Under the pieces are notes generated by a model, which saw only the letters and a list, made by a program, of their open reading frames with translations, was not told the DNA's origin and searched no databases. Source: Caulobacter sp. (GTDB taxonomy: Bacteria; Pseudomonadota; Alphaproteobacteria; Caulobacterales; Caulobacteraceae). From it: a stretch of DNA of 64,000 bases. Positions 17,736-26,922 of the stretch are shown in pieces (position 1 is the first letter of the stretch; each line of letters opens with the position of its first letter). The stretch spans positions 1-64,000 of the forward strand of contig JARWZW010000049.1 in assembly GCA_029866155.1 (NCBI GenBank), read 5' to 3'. Both the position numbers and the translations under genes were made by a program.

Positions 17736-18841
17736 TGCGGCGCCTCCGACGCAGTCTTCAATCTTAGCAGCACGTCGGGTCGACCCTTGAACTGCTGTTG
17801 GGCACGAGCCATGGATGCGGCCTGTTTCTCGGTTTCGCCGAGGACGGCATAGGCCCGGATCAGCCGCGCCCATCCGTCAGGATCATCCGGCTGACCTTTC
17901 AGTCGGCTGGCCAGTCCCGCTACCATGTTGCGGATCGCGGCCCCGACCTCGCCAGACCCGGCATTTCCGGGTTGCGGACCGGATGGCGCCGATCCGTCAA
18001 CATCAAGCTTGCCGGTTTGCTGGACACTGGCGATTTCCGCAGCCAGACCCGCCCGGCGCGCATCGTCATCTGGCAGGTCGGAAAGCAGCGCCTTCCAGTC
18101 AGCCAGCCCGCCGGCAACATCCCCGGACTCAACCCTGGCCCGGGCCAGAAAATAGCGGGGCGCCGGCGCGCTGGGCTGAAGTTTCAGGGCCTCGCCAAAA
18201 GCGCGCCGGGCATCGACACCAATCCGGCCATCAGACAGGGTCATGAAGGCTTCGCCCAGAAGGCTCCACAGGACAGGATCACCCGGCTTGACGGCTACGG
18301 CCTGCCGAAGCGCCTTGGCAGCACCGTAAGGATCGCCGGCTCCCTGGCGCGCCAGTGCCAGATTGCGAAGTAGTTCCGGGTCCGCAGGACGCTCCCGGGA
18401 AACCTCCGTGAGCACCGCCGCAATCTGCCCCGCTGTCAGGGTCGAGGGGTCGGCAGCCCGCCAGGCAGCCACTCGCGAGCCGAGTGTGGCGTCGGGCGTT
18501 CCGGGGCTTCCGACAAACAGGTAAAGAGCTACGGCCGCCGCCGGCGCCAGCACGGCCGCCGCCAGAACGACCCGGTCGCCGCCGGATTTCCGCTGTCGAG
18601 CAGGTCGTTCGGCGGCCGACAACAGGCGTCTCGCCGCCTCGGCTCTGGACCCGTCACGCTCAACGGAGTCCAGCAGGCCGCGGGCGACAAGGTCGTCTAT
18701 CTCGCTCATCTGGCGGCGCAAGAGCGACACCGCCGGGTCTTCGACTACGGACGAAGCCTGACGCATCTTTTGCGCAGAAAGAAGTACAAGGCCGCCAGCT
18801 GCGGCTGACAGACCGGCGGCGATCACCCAGAAAAAGATCAT
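17732..18841 (-). CDS. ccmI: Cytochrome c maturation protein CcmI/CycH
   Basis: An apocytochrome c chaperone that delivers substrate to the CcmF/H ligase. The 369-aa product has two transmembrane helices (residues 1-22 and about 88-106) bounding a cytoplasmic loop with a leucine-rich segment. A periplasmic TPR domain with at least three repeats follows (for example GDPVLWSLLGEAFMTL and PDGWARLIRAYAVLG). It is the first gene of the ccmI-ccmE-ccmF-ccmH operon, in which every junction is a 4-base overlap, implying tight co-expression. Confidence 0.92.
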   Translation of the reverse strand: MIFFWVIAAGLSAAAGGLVLLSAQKMRQASSVVEDPAVSLLRRQMSEIDDLVARGLLDSVERDGSRAEAARRLLSAAERPARQRKSGGDRVVLAAAVLAPAAAVALYLFVGSPGTPDATLGSRVAAWRAADPSTLTAGQIAAVLTEVSRERPADPELLRNLALARQGAGDPYGAAKALRQAVAVKPGDPVLWSLLGEAFMTLSDGRIGVDARRAFGEALKLQPSAPAPRYFLARARVESGDVAGGLADWKALLSDLPDDDARRAGLAAEIASVQQTGKLDVDGSAPSGPQPGNAGSGEVGAAIRNMVAGLASRLKGQPDDPDGWARLIRAYAVLGETEKQAASMARAQQQFKGRPDVLLRLKTASEAPQ

Positions 18842-18984
18842 GCCTCGCTGTTAGCGGAAAACCCGCTTGCTTGCGAGATGACATTCTGAGCGGGGCCAGG
18901 GCGTAGGGTCCTTGCCCTTCCAGAAAAAGGTCTCCGGATGGCCGTTCAGCCATAACTCGGGATTTTGACGAGCGGCCCTGTCGA

Positions 18985-20298
18985 TCAGGCAGCCGCCAAC
19001 CGGCGCCGGACCAGTTCGGCGGATTTCTCGTCCTGGACCAGGCTCAGGATCTCTGCTGCAGACTCGACAAAGGCCCGAATGAGGCGACAGCTTTCTGGAT
19101 CGCCGGTTTTCATCAATTCCAGAAGATCCGCGATGTACGGCTCCGTGTGTTTTTCGACGGAATCCAGCACCCGGGTCCGGGTGGAGCCAAATCCGCCGCT
19201 GTCTGCATCCGACCGGATCTCGTCGGCGAAGGCCAGCAGGCTTAGCGCCCGTGTCAATTCACTGCTGTCGGGCGGATCTGCGATCTTGGGAGCGGAACCC
19301 GACAGGCGCGCGCTGTAGCGGATCGCCTGGACTGGAAGCGCCTTGCCGACCGCCTTTTCGATCTCCCTGAGATGAACTTCAACAGTCGCAGCCAGATTGC
19401 GCTTCTGCTGACCGAGTCTTTGACCCCAAGCGCCGTCCTTGTTGAGCTGGATTCCCGAATCCAGTTCGGCGACGGTCACCATCGCCTTGCGGACCCATCG
19501 ACCTGCGGCGCGTCCAGCGGCAATGCCGCCCTGGCCCTTGTAGTCCTTGATCTCGGCGATACAGGCGTCGATCTGATCCAGAAGGCGTGCACCAAAGCTG
19601 GAAAGCTCAGTTTCGGCCATGTACCGCTCGCTGGGACGATCCATGACAGCAGAGATCACCCTCAGGATCTGATCCGGCTCGGGCAGCAGCGAAGCCAGCA
19701 TCTGGAAGTACTGCAGGCCCGCGTCGGCCGAAAGCACCGAACAGTCCCGATATCCAAGCCGAGCCGCGACACGCTGCTCCGGCCCCATGCGCGCCACCCA
19801 GTCAGGCAGAACCGCCACATACCGCCGGACAGTAGGCGCCAAGGTCAGGAAGCCGGACAGTTTCGCCACAGCGTCCGCATCCAGAGCCCTGAACGTTTGC
19901 TCTCCCTCGGTCCTGGCCAGGGCCTCTGCAGCCAGATTGCACAGACGATCGAACGGCTCGACATTGAGAGTGTCGGGATCCCAGACTTGGGTCATGCTAA
20001 CGGCCCCGGCTACGTCCGTCGGAAAGGTCGCCTTGAGAAAGCGCCAGAGGGCGCCCAGGGCCGAGGTCGGGAACATCGCTCCGGCCCCCTGGAAAAGGCC
20101 AACCACCGGCGCCAGAACAATGTCGCGGACAGCCCGGTCCCGAACCTCCTGGTCCATCATGCGCCAGACAGCCGCCATGGCGTCATCATAGGTCGCCTGC
20201 GTCGCGAGGCTCTGCTCAAGTCGAAACAGCACGCTGTTGGGCGCGCGTTCGATCAGCATTCGGAGCGTCGCGGCCTTGGTCGGCGCCAGCTCGGTCAT
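18985..20298 (-). CDS. Conserved-looking protein of unknown function, 437 aa
   Basis: I do not recognise the family. The frame is long, uses codons like its neighbours, and has no signal peptide or membrane segment, so it is probably cytoplasmic. It is mainly alpha-helical by eye, with hydrophobic helices such as DIVLAPVVGLFQGAGAMF (about residue 60) and a cysteine-poor body. The C-terminal third (LLELMKTGDPESCRLIRAFVE) looks like a helical bundle. It lies upstream of ccmI on the same strand, separated by 143 bases, and downstream of a two-component operon. No function is proposed. Confidence 0.8.
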   Translation of the reverse strand: MTELAPTKAATLRMLIERAPNSVLFRLEQSLATQATYDDAMAAVWRMMDQEVRDRAVRDIVLAPVVGLFQGAGAMFPTSALGALWRFLKATFPTDVAGAVSMTQVWDPDTLNVEPFDRLCNLAAEALARTEGEQTFRALDADAVAKLSGFLTLAPTVRRYVAVLPDWVARMGPEQRVAARLGYRDCSVLSADAGLQYFQMLASLLPEPDQILRVISAVMDRPSERYMAETELSSFGARLLDQIDACIAEIKDYKGQGGIAAGRAAGRWVRKAMVTVAELDSGIQLNKDGAWGQRLGQQKRNLAATVEVHLREIEKAVGKALPVQAIRYSARLSGSAPKIADPPDSSELTRALSLLAFADEIRSDADSGGFGSTRTRVLDSVEKHTEPYIADLLELMKTGDPESCRLIRAFVESAAEILSLVQDEKSAELVRRRLAAA

Positions 20299-20384
20299 GT
20301 CGCGTGCCTGAAGGTTACGGGGCGAGTAACGATGAGGACAATAGAGCCCGCAATGTTAAGGAATACCAAAAGGCATTCAGTGAC

Positions 20385-21797
20385 TTAGAGTTCCGCTCTG
20401 GGTAGGCGCAAAACAACACGCAACCCACCAAGCGGTGAGTCCTCAAGCGTCAGCCCTCCACCATAGGCTCTGGCCAGTTCATCAACAATGGCGAGGCCAA
20501 GTCCCGAGCCCGGCGCAGACTCGTCAAGGCGGGCGCCCCGCTTGAGCACTTCACCACGGCGCTCGGCCGGCAGACCCGGGCCGTCATCGTCCACCGTGAT
20601 GCTGAACCATTGCGGATCCAGTTCCTGCGCCGACACCCGGATGTTACGACGACACCATTTACCGGCATTTTCCATGACATTGCCGGCGATTTCCTGGAAA
20701 TCCTGCTTCTCTCCGCGAAAACAGAGGCCGTCCGGAGCGGTCCAGTCGATGCTCACCGACTTGCTCTGGAAGATGCGTTCCAGGGTGCGCGCCAGTTCGT
20801 CCAGCACATCCTCGACGTCGGTTCGCTCGCCAAGGGTCTGGGAGCGAGCCGCAGCCCGGGCGCGGCGCAGGTGATGCTCGACATGGGCCCTCATGGCCTC
20901 CGCCTGCCGCTCGACGATATCGGACAGGGCGCCCGGCTGTTGGCGGGCCTCGGTCAGCATCACCGACAGCGGCGTCTTCAGGGCATGGGCCAGGTTGCCG
21001 ACATGGGTCCTCTGACGTTCGACGACATCCTGATTGTGGGCGACCAGGGCGTTGAGCTCGCCGGCCAAGGGGGCCAGTTCGGCTGGATAGGCTCCGGTCA
21101 ACCGATCTGATTTGCCCTGGCGGACCTGCGCCACCTCGCGGCGGAGGCGGAACAGGGGCTGCAGTCCGATCCGGACCTGAAGATAGACCGCAGCGATCAG
21201 GCCTGCGCCCAGGATAACCAGGGATCCGACGATGATCACCACGAACCGCGCTGTGGCGGCGTCTATGGACTCACGGTTCTCGGCGGCTAGAAACAGCAGC
21301 GGCGCAGTCCGGCCAGGAATGCTGCCAAGCTGGGCCCCTGCATGCAGAGGCTTGCCGAGCGGGTCGACCATATCGAAGAAGATAGTCTCGCCTGGTCGTC
21401 GACGGGCCGCCGCAATGACAGACGGCGGCGGGGCCATGTTGCTGTCCCAGAGCGACCTGGACTTGACGACGGAGGACACGCGGGCCCCCGGCCCGAGCTG
21501 CGCAATCTCCCAATAGAAGCCGCTGAACGGCCTGAAGGCGCGGGCGTCTGTCATGGGCGGTGCATAGACCTGTCCATCGGCCACGGTCGTCTCCGCGAAC
21601 AGACCCTTGATGGACTCCTCAAGACCGGCCTCGAACCGGTCCACGGCTGCCCGCCGGAAGAGCTCGTTCAAGCCAAAGCCCGCCGCGACCAGCATGGCAA
21701 CGCTCCAGATCGCAGCCAGCATGACCAGCCGCATGACCAGGGATGAGCGCCCCAGGCTTGGGAACAGCGCCCGTCTGGTCTGGGCTGTCAGACTCAC
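20385..21797 (-). CDS. Membrane sensor histidine kinase, PhoQ-like
   Basis: A 470-aa kinase with two transmembrane helices (about residues 22-45 and 190-210) enclosing a periplasmic sensor. A HAMP-like linker follows, then the phospho-acceptor histidine in NLAHALKTPLSVML (near 271). The HATPase domain has VMENAGKW, DDGPGLPAERR and GSGLGLAIV. Its ATG overlaps the stop of the OmpR-type regulator by four bases. With the PepSY gene ahead of the regulator, the order is PepSY-regulator-kinase, typical of envelope or divalent-cation sensing systems; the ligand is not known. Confidence 0.92.
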   Translation of the reverse strand: MSLTAQTRRALFPSLGRSSLVMRLVMLAAIWSVAMLVAAGFGLNELFRRAAVDRFEAGLEESIKGLFAETTVADGQVYAPPMTDARAFRPFSGFYWEIAQLGPGARVSSVVKSRSLWDSNMAPPPSVIAAARRRPGETIFFDMVDPLGKPLHAGAQLGSIPGRTAPLLFLAAENRESIDAATARFVVIIVGSLVILGAGLIAAVYLQVRIGLQPLFRLRREVAQVRQGKSDRLTGAYPAELAPLAGELNALVAHNQDVVERQRTHVGNLAHALKTPLSVMLTEARQQPGALSDIVERQAEAMRAHVEHHLRRARAAARSQTLGERTDVEDVLDELARTLERIFQSKSVSIDWTAPDGLCFRGEKQDFQEIAGNVMENAGKWCRRNIRVSAQELDPQWFSITVDDDGPGLPAERRGEVLKRGARLDESAPGSGLGLAIVDELARAYGGGLTLEDSPLGGLRVVLRLPRAEL

Positions 21798-22471
21798 GTC
21801 CCGGACTCGCCCTCAAGCGCCATGATCCGGTAGCCAAGGCCCCTCACTGTCTCGATCCGGTCCGGCCCGATCTTCTTGCGAACCCGGCCGATGAAGACCT
21901 CGATGGTATTGGAATCGCGGTCGAAATCCTGATCGTAAAGATGTTCAACCAGTTCGGTCCGGCTGATGACCCTCCCCTGATGCATCATCATGTAGTGAAG
22001 CAGCCGGTATTCCAGCGAGGTCAGTCGCAGCGGTTCGCCATTGACGCTGGCGCGGGCGGCGCGAGGATCGAGCCGCATCCCGCCGCAGGACAGACTGGGC
22101 GAGGCATGTCCTGCCGACCGACGGACCAGAGCCCTCAGACGCGCCAGCAGTTCCTCGGTGTGAAAGGGTTTGGTCAGATAGTCGTCAGCGCCAGCGTCGA
22201 AGCCTGCGACCTTCTGGCTCCAGTTGTCGCGGGCCGTCAGGATCAGGACCGGGGTTGCAACATTTTCCCGGCGCCACCGTTCCAGAACCGAAACCCCGTC
22301 CATCTTGGGCAGCCCAAGATCGAGGATCACGGCATCATAGGGTTCGGTTTCACCCAGAAAATGCCCCTCTTCGCCGTCGGCGGCGTGGTCGACGGCATAG
22401 CCGGCGTCATCCAGGGCCATCTTGAGCTGGCGCGACAGATCGGGATCATCCTCGACGAGCAGTATCCGCAT
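21794..22471 (-). CDS. OmpR-family response regulator (PhoP-like)
   Basis: A 225-aa regulator. The receiver domain has EDD at residues 8-10 and the phospho-acceptor D51 in VILDLGLPKMDG. The conserved Lys lies in YLTKPFHTEE. A winged helix with IEVFIGRVRKKIGPD and ETVRGLGYRI follows. It starts 12 bases after the stop of the PepSY gene and is coupled by a 4-base overlap to the kinase, so the three form one transcription unit. Confidence 0.93.
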   Translation of the reverse strand: MRILLVEDDPDLSRQLKMALDDAGYAVDHAADGEEGHFLGETEPYDAVILDLGLPKMDGVSVLERWRRENVATPVLILTARDNWSQKVAGFDAGADDYLTKPFHTEELLARLRALVRRSAGHASPSLSCGGMRLDPRAARASVNGEPLRLTSLEYRLLHYMMMHQGRVISRTELVEHLYDQDFDRDSNTIEVFIGRVRKKIGPDRIETVRGLGYRIMALEGESGT

Positions 22472-22483
22472 TCCGCTTTCCTG

Positions 22484-22816
22484 TCAGAACTGGCCAGTGG
22501 CGGCGTCGACCATGTAGTCCTGAGAGCGACCACCTGGAAACCTCAACCGCATCCAATAGTATTTCCGCCCGCCCATGATTCTGGGATCGGAATTCACATA
22601 TTCCCCGCCAGTGGCCCGCTCGACCATCCGGATCAGCCGGGTCAGGGGAATCTCCGGCTCGGCCTGACGCTCGTAGCCGCCCCGGCGGTCATCGCGCCGG
22701 TCTTCCTTGGACCTGTCCTGTCGCTCCAGACGGTCCCCACGGGACTGCGCCTCGGCAAACGCGGGTATGGCGCTGCTGACTAGGACGAGGGCGAGAAGGG
22801 CGATGAAGCGGCTCAT
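22484..22816 (-). CDS. Small exported PepSY-like protein
   Basis: A 110-aa periplasmic protein. It has a signal peptide (cleavage probably after AFA, residue 21), a charged Arg/Asp-rich stretch (residues 25-50) and a C-terminal beta-alpha-beta PepSY-like unit with YYWMRLRFPGGRSQDYMVDA. Proteins of this type often precede PhoPQ-like systems and may modulate the sensor. It is the first gene of the three-gene operon. The PepSY assignment rests on pattern only. Confidence 0.75.
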   Translation of the reverse strand: MSRFIALLALVLVSSAIPAFAEAQSRGDRLERQDRSKEDRRDDRRGGYERQAEPEIPLTRLIRMVERATGGEYVNSDPRIMGGRKYYWMRLRFPGGRSQDYMVDAATGQF

Positions 22817-22914
22817 GAGGGGTTTCTAGAGACTGCGCGCTGAATGGCGGCTGAATAATACTGTTATCTGCGCCTGCTAGGTTTGCGTCATCGCCCTTCT
22901 CGCCGGAAGGGACA

Positions 22915-23847
22915 TTATTTCCGCTTGGCGACATAAGGATGCTTGGTGCGCCATTCCTGGGCGATCGATTGTAGCTCGGCGCCCTGAATATCCGGCAGGG
23001 TCACCACCAGCCGTGCGACCAGATCCCCACGCCGCCCCTTGGCGTCGATGAAGCCACGACCCTTGAGTCGAAGCTGCTGTCCGCTATTGGATCCCCTCGG
23101 TACGGTCAGGCTGACCGCGCCGTCGGGGGTTGGCGCCTCGACCTTTCCGCCCAGAACCGCGTCCGGGACGCTGACCGGCAGGTCCATGACAAGGGAGTCG
23201 CCGTCCCTCTGATAGATAGGATGAGGCTTGAAACCGATCTCGATCAGGGCATCGCCCGGGCCGCCGCGGCCGGCTGCACCCTGGCCCTTCAGCCGCAGCA
23301 CCTGGCCGTCCTGTGCCCCCTTGGGAATGGCGACCTCGAGGGTTCGACCGTCCGAGAAGGCAATGCGCTTCTTGCCGCCCTGGATGGAGTCTTCCAGATC
23401 GATTTCCAGCTTGGCCCGCAGATCCTGGCCCCGGGCGGAGAACCCGCCGAAGCCGCGCCCGGAAGTTTCCCGCTGACCAAATATGTCCCCCAGCACGTCG
23501 TTGAGATCGACACCTGAGTCGAAATTGCCTGGCCTTGGCGACCAGCCTGCTCCGCCCCGGCCGCCAAAACCGCCGGCATCGCCGCCGAAGCCGCCCCGGC
23601 CACCAAAACCGGGATGCTGCTCATGGCCATCGGCATCGATCTCGCCACGATCAAATTTCTTGCGCTTCTCGACATCTCCAAGGATGTCGAAGGCGCCCGA
23701 CACCTTCTTGAAGCGCTCCTCTGCAGCCCCGTCACCGGGGTTGGCGTCCGGATGGAACTGCTTGGCCAGCTTGCGAAACGCCTTGCGGATGTCGTCGGCT
23801 GACGCCGTTCGCGCCACGCCCAGTTCCAGATAAGGATCGCGCGCCAA
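22915..23847 (-). CDS. DnaJ-class J-domain co-chaperone without zinc finger (CbpA-like)
   Basis: A 310-aa Hsp40. The J domain (residues 5-70) carries the HPD tripeptide in QFHPDANPGDG, which stimulates DnaK ATPase. A Gly/Phe-rich linker (about residues 78-115, repeated GGFGG) follows, then two beta-barrel peptide-binding domains beginning DLRAKLEIDLEDSI. It lacks the CxxCxGxG zinc repeats of DnaJ, so it is a type II (CbpA-like) co-chaperone. It is unlinked to dnaK here. Confidence 0.92.
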   Translation of the reverse strand: MARDPYLELGVARTASADDIRKAFRKLAKQFHPDANPGDGAAEERFKKVSGAFDILGDVEKRKKFDRGEIDADGHEQHPGFGGRGGFGGDAGGFGGRGGAGWSPRPGNFDSGVDLNDVLGDIFGQRETSGRGFGGFSARGQDLRAKLEIDLEDSIQGGKKRIAFSDGRTLEVAIPKGAQDGQVLRLKGQGAAGRGGPGDALIEIGFKPHPIYQRDGDSLVMDLPVSVPDAVLGGKVEAPTPDGAVSLTVPRGSNSGQQLRLKGRGFIDAKGRRGDLVARLVVTLPDIQGAELQSIAQEWRTKHPYVAKRK

Positions 23848-23940
23848 GGAAGCCTCTTTCAGTGAACCTGTCCGGCTCCTTACCTAAGCGAAACTAGGCT
23901 CGGCGCAAGGGCAATAGTGACATTTTTGCCACGGGATCGC

Positions 23941-24483
23941 TCAGCCATCGCCATTGCGGTCAAGGTTCAAGACCCGATGCAGCTTCGGGGTTCCATCCTG
24001 GGGGCCCGGATCCTCGTATTCGTCATCCCCATGATCCAGCATCAGGTCCCAGGCGGTAAAGTCCAGGGCGTCCTCGGGTTGGGCAAGGGTCGATTCGCTG
24101 ATGGTCTGGTCGCGAATGGAAACGCCGGCCTTGTGGACGCTTTCGGGATCACCGGTCACCAGGGGATGCCAGGCCGGCAGGGATCGCCCTTCATGCAGAC
24201 GGCGATAGGCGCAGGACAGGGGCATCCACGCCAGTCGCTCGATATTGTGAGGGGTCAGCTTGACGCAGTCCGGCACATGCTGCTTGCGATTGGCGTAGTC
24301 GCTGCAGGTGCAGGCAGACGACTCGAACAGTCGACAATGAACCCGCGTCGGGATCACTTCGCCGGAATCTTCGTCCTCGAAGCGAACAAGGCAGCAAAGG
24401 CCGCAGCCGTCGCATAGGCTCTCCCACTCGGCCACAGTCATCTGGCCCAGCGTCTTGTATTCCCAGAAGGGTTTGCGCGGCAT
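23941..24483 (-). CDS. YcgN-family cysteine-cluster protein (UPF0260)
   Basis: A 180-aa protein of the YcgN/YkgJ type. It has the N-terminal cysteine cluster LCDGCGLCCLVRFED (about residues 22-36) and further cysteines in VHCRLFESSACTCSDY and VPDCVKL, together a likely metal or iron-sulfur site. The conserved LPAWHPLVTGD and SIRDQTIS segments fit the family. It is divergent from the penicillin-binding protein gene, 50 bases away. The role of the family is not established. Confidence 0.88.
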   Translation of the reverse strand: MPRKPFWEYKTLGQMTVAEWESLCDGCGLCCLVRFEDEDSGEVIPTRVHCRLFESSACTCSDYANRKQHVPDCVKLTPHNIERLAWMPLSCAYRRLHEGRSLPAWHPLVTGDPESVHKAGVSIRDQTISESTLAQPEDALDFTAWDLMLDHGDDEYEDPGPQDGTPKLHRVLNLDRNGDG

Positions 24484-24533
24484 GGTCCAGCGTCCTAAAC
24501 CGATCAGGCTTCAATCGCTAGGTTTGTCATTCC

Positions 24534-26780
24534 GTGTCTGATGACTGGTCCCTCGAACCGTACCGCTTTTCGGAACCGGACGCACCGAGACCGGTCGCGA
24601 CGCTGAGTCAACCGCGTGGCGAACCCCCGCCCGAGAAGTCCGAGCAGCGGCCGGCCGACAGGTCGCGTCAGGAACGGAAGGCCGCCCCCAAGATCTTTGG
24701 CCGGGCGCCCCGCGAAAAGCCACCCGCCCGAATGGCCCGCCCCCCGGGCTCCGGTCCGTCATTCTCCTTCGACCGGCTCTGGCGCCTCGCAGCACGGCTG
24801 AAGTGGCTCTGGATCACCCTGGCGATCCTTTTTGCCCTCGGGGCCGTCGTCGCCACCGCCGGCGGCGTCTATATTTGGCAGAAATATCTCACTGACGTTC
24901 CGGCCATGCCGGAGCGCAGCGCCCTGTTTGCCGTCAACCGGGCTCCCGGCATCCGCTTCCTGGACCGCCAGGACCGGCTGATCGCCACGCGAGGCCCCCG
25001 TTATGGCCAGCGCATCACCCTGACCCAGTTGCCGGCCCATGTGCCCAAGGCCTTCCTCGCCGCCGAGGATCGCCGCTTCTACGAGCATGGCGCGCTGGAC
25101 TTTTACGGTATCGCCCGGGCGATGTGGATGAACTGGCGCGCCGGCCATACGGTGCAGGGCGGCTCGACCATTACCCAGCAGCTTTCGAAGGGCCTGTTCC
25201 TTTCGCCGGAACAGACTCTCAAGCGCAAACTGCATGAAGCGGTCATGGCCCGACGCCTGTTCAAGGTCCTGACCCGCGACGAGATCCTGGAACTTTATCT
25301 CAACCGCATCTATTTCGGGGCCAACACCTTTGGCGTCGACGGCGCAGCTCGGTCCTATTTCGGCAAGCCTGCAGCCGAACTGACCATCGCCGAGTCGGCC
25401 CTTCTGGCGTCGCTGCCCAAGGCCCCGTCCCGCCTGGCTTTGAACAAGAATATGGGCGCCGCCCTGGAGCGCTCTCACCTGGTGCTCGACCGGATGCGGC
25501 GTGAGGGCTGGATCACAGCGGCCCAGGAAAAGCAGGCCATCGACAATCCCCCCGGGCTGGCGGCGGGAGCGCTACTGGACGAGGGCGATATCGGCTATCT
25601 GCTGGACTACGCCACCGCCGAGGCGGTCAAGATCGCCGGGGCCAATGCTCCCGACCTGACCGTACGCCTGACCATCGACAGCCGCCTTCAGTCCGTCGGG
25701 GCGGACACGGTCCGCAAGGTCCTGGCCGCTGACGGGGTTCGCGCCAAGGCGTCCCAGGCCGCCCTGCTTTCCCTCGGAACGGACGGCGCGATCCGCGCGA
25801 TGATCGGTGGCGTTGATTTCGACGCCGCCCCATTCAACAGGGCCGTCCAGGCCCGGCGCCAGCCAGGTTCAACCTTCAAGCCCTTTGTCTATGCCGCCGG
25901 TCTCGAAAAGGGACTCCTGCCCAAGGACATCCGGATCGACGGACCGGTGAAGTTCGGAGACTGGGAGCCGGAAAACCACGGCGGCGACTATCGCGGCCCC
26001 GTGACCATCGAGACCGCCCTCGCCAAGTCGATCAACACCGTGGCGGTCAAGGTGGGACAGGAAGTCGGTGGCCCGGCCATCGGTGAAATCGCTCGCCGGT
26101 TCGGGTTTTCCAGCATCCCCGGACGGCCAGACCTTTCGGTGTCCCTCGGCTCCTATGAGGTTAACCTGCTCGAGCTGGTCAGCGCCTTCCAGGTATTCCA
26201 GCAGGCCGGCCAGCGGGTCGAGCCATACATCATCGAGAGTATCGTTTCCCAGGCTGGCGAGCCCATCTACAGCCGCTCGGCGAAGGCGGCGTCGCCAGTC
26301 TATGACATCGCCTATGCCAGCATGATGGTTAACATGCTCAAGGGCGTGATGGATCACGGAACCGGAACGCGGGCTGCGTTCGGTCGTCCGGCGGCGGGCA
26401 AGACCGGCACCAGCCAGAACTATCGCGACGCCTGGTTCGTCGGCTTCACCCCCGATGTCGTCACCGGTGTCTGGGTGGGCAATGACGACGACACCCCGAT
26501 GGAACGGGTCGCCGGCGGCGGCATGCCCAGCACCATCTGGCGGCAGTATATGGTGGCGGCGCATCAGGGTCTGCCTGCCAGGGACTTCGAATGGCTTCTG
26601 CCTGACCCGGAGCCTGAAACCGAACCAGACCCGCGCAACGGCTTTTATGAGGGCATCGCCTCGGACTTCAGCCGGCTGGCGGGGGAACTGGAGGTCCTCA
26701 CCCGGGAGCCCGATCCCGACGCCGAGCAGGTCCCGGGCGCCCCAGGCCCTGCGACAGAGCCCGAGGAAATCCCATTCTGA
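24534..26780 (+). CDS. Class A penicillin-binding protein (PBP1A family)
   Basis: A bifunctional peptidoglycan synthase of 748 aa. A basic, proline-rich cytoplasmic tail (residues 1-80) precedes a transmembrane helix (about 90-115). The glycosyltransferase domain has the catalytic Glu in EDRRFYEHG (near 178) and GGSTITQQLSKG. The transpeptidase domain has SxxK as STFK (near 444), SxN as SIN and KTG as GKTGTSQ (near 622). An acidic, proline-rich tail closes the protein. The start is GTG. All catalytic motifs are intact. Confidence 0.94.
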   Translation: MSDDWSLEPYRFSEPDAPRPVATLSQPRGEPPPEKSEQRPADRSRQERKAAPKIFGRAPREKPPARMARPPGSGPSFSFDRLWRLAARLKWLWITLAILFALGAVVATAGGVYIWQKYLTDVPAMPERSALFAVNRAPGIRFLDRQDRLIATRGPRYGQRITLTQLPAHVPKAFLAAEDRRFYEHGALDFYGIARAMWMNWRAGHTVQGGSTITQQLSKGLFLSPEQTLKRKLHEAVMARRLFKVLTRDEILELYLNRIYFGANTFGVDGAARSYFGKPAAELTIAESALLASLPKAPSRLALNKNMGAALERSHLVLDRMRREGWITAAQEKQAIDNPPGLAAGALLDEGDIGYLLDYATAEAVKIAGANAPDLTVRLTIDSRLQSVGADTVRKVLAADGVRAKASQAALLSLGTDGAIRAMIGGVDFDAAPFNRAVQARRQPGSTFKPFVYAAGLEKGLLPKDIRIDGPVKFGDWEPENHGGDYRGPVTIETALAKSINTVAVKVGQEVGGPAIGEIARRFGFSSIPGRPDLSVSLGSYEVNLLELVSAFQVFQQAGQRVEPYIIESIVSQAGEPIYSRSAKAASPVYDIAYASMMVNMLKGVMDHGTGTRAAFGRPAAGKTGTSQNYRDAWFVGFTPDVVTGVWVGNDDDTPMERVAGGGMPSTIWRQYMVAAHQGLPARDFEWLLPDPEPETEPDPRNGFYEGIASDFSRLAGELEVLTREPDPDAEQVPGAPGPATEPEEIPF

Positions 26781-26922
26781 CCCCTTGAATCGCTGACGGG
26801 AGAAAACAGACACGTAAACATCTTGTTAACGGCGACGGACCGCGCTTTGCTCTGTACCGGGTGACCGACCTCCGGACTGTGCCGGGATGGGACGGTCTGG
26901 CTTCTCCGGAGACAGGGTCCGC

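Noticed and set aside
18851-18961. Minus-strand peptide PELWLNGHPETFFWKGKDP upstream of ccmI, and an overlapping 97-codon frame
   Set aside because: The first has no start codon before an upstream stop; the second overlaps ccmI by about 180 bases. Both look protein-like, but neither is supported.
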